Shown piece after piece: positions 62,708-62,762 of a stretch of DNA of 62,762 nucleotides. The first letter of the stretch is position 1. Each line of letters opens with the position of its first letter. The stretch spans positions 1 through 62,762 of the forward strand of contig JAUZOA010000022.1 in the NCBI GenBank assembly GCA_030706685.1, in the 5' to 3' direction. Below the pieces are notes generated by a model. That model was not told the DNA's origin. It saw only the letters and a list, made by a program, of their open reading frames with translations, and did not search any database. A program made the translations under genes and the position numbers. The DNA is from Bacteroidota bacterium. Its GTDB lineage: Bacteria > Bacteroidota > Bacteroidia > Chitinophagales > Chitinophagaceae.

Positions 62708-62762
62708 ATGAACATAATCGGACACAGTAGGTTTACTCGTTTTATAAATAGGGATAATCCTA
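62708..62762 (+). CDS. Start of the next gene in the polysaccharide cluster (partial)
   Basis: ATG 62708, 16 nt after the previous stop, opens a frame that stays open to the window end: MNIIGHSRFTRFINRDNP. It is too short to identify. Spacing and strand fit continuation of the operon. Confidence 0.4.
   Translation, partial: MNIIGHSRFTRFINRDNP

Overview
This window looks like a chromosomal segment of a Bacteroidota bacterium, most likely family Chitinophagaceae. The signs are: -7 promoter boxes of the form TAnnTTTG, almost no Shine-Dalgarno sequences, DUF4476, PorT-type and SPOR secreted proteins, a Bacteroidota-type giant alpha-2-macroglobulin, an MtfA-like peptidase, and an intergenic landscape full of short palindromic repeats. 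No tRNA, rRNA, CRISPR array, phage or transposase gene was seen.

Layout. 1-2193 (minus) is a two-module amidohydrolase cut by the window edge. 2431-6566 is a deoC / aldehyde dehydrogenase / truncated aldehyde dehydrogenase set for deoxyribose catabolism, interrupted by a four-helix-bundle gene sitting inside an inverted repeat. 6693-14604 holds a SPOR protein, an M20 peptidase, a lipoprotein, malic enzyme (maeB), an MlaE/MlaF lipid transporter and sucD. 14706-24701 holds a DUF4476 protein, a 2082-residue alpha-2-macroglobulin, a FAD oxidoreductase and an MtfA-like peptidase. 25022-29739 holds aspS, a small membrane protein, a membrane-anchored trypsin-like protease and a lipoprotein esterase. 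29850-33359 is the ATP-grasp / alpha-E / transglutaminase trio. 33476-44935 is mixed housekeeping and envelope genes (rarA, PhyH oxygenase, PorT barrel, M28 peptidase, ElaA acetyltransferase, outer-membrane barrel, uvrA). 45671-46211 is a gene split by a one-base shift. 46291-51974 is a methionine/homocysteine block (SAM-I riboswitch, cystathionine gamma-synthase-like enzyme, Cys-rich leader peptide, O-acetylhomoserine sulfhydrylase, metX, hom). 52209-53820 holds small genes. 54110-62762 is the start of a surface polysaccharide cluster (epimerase, glycosyltransferases, methyltransferase, flippase, polymerase/ligase).

How it works together. DeoC makes acetaldehyde, which the adjacent dehydrogenase can oxidise. 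The sulfur block appears to be controlled by two signals: a SAM-I riboswitch with a readable terminator/antiterminator before the first gene, and a 22-codon leader with six cysteine codons and a tight hairpin before the second. The epimerase-to-GT2 genes form a Wzx/Wzy-type export pathway for a surface glycan.

The most striking structure is the repeats. REP-like G/C palindromes sit at gene ends and have inserted in frame into genes: three times in the macroglobulin, each read as GGGLEGA, and once as a 117-nt double element in rarA. They also supply the last codons of sucD. A second class consists of long hairpins whose arms are degenerate 7-11 nt tandem words such as GTTTAA/GGGTTTAA. One such arm pair exactly brackets the four-helix-bundle ORF.
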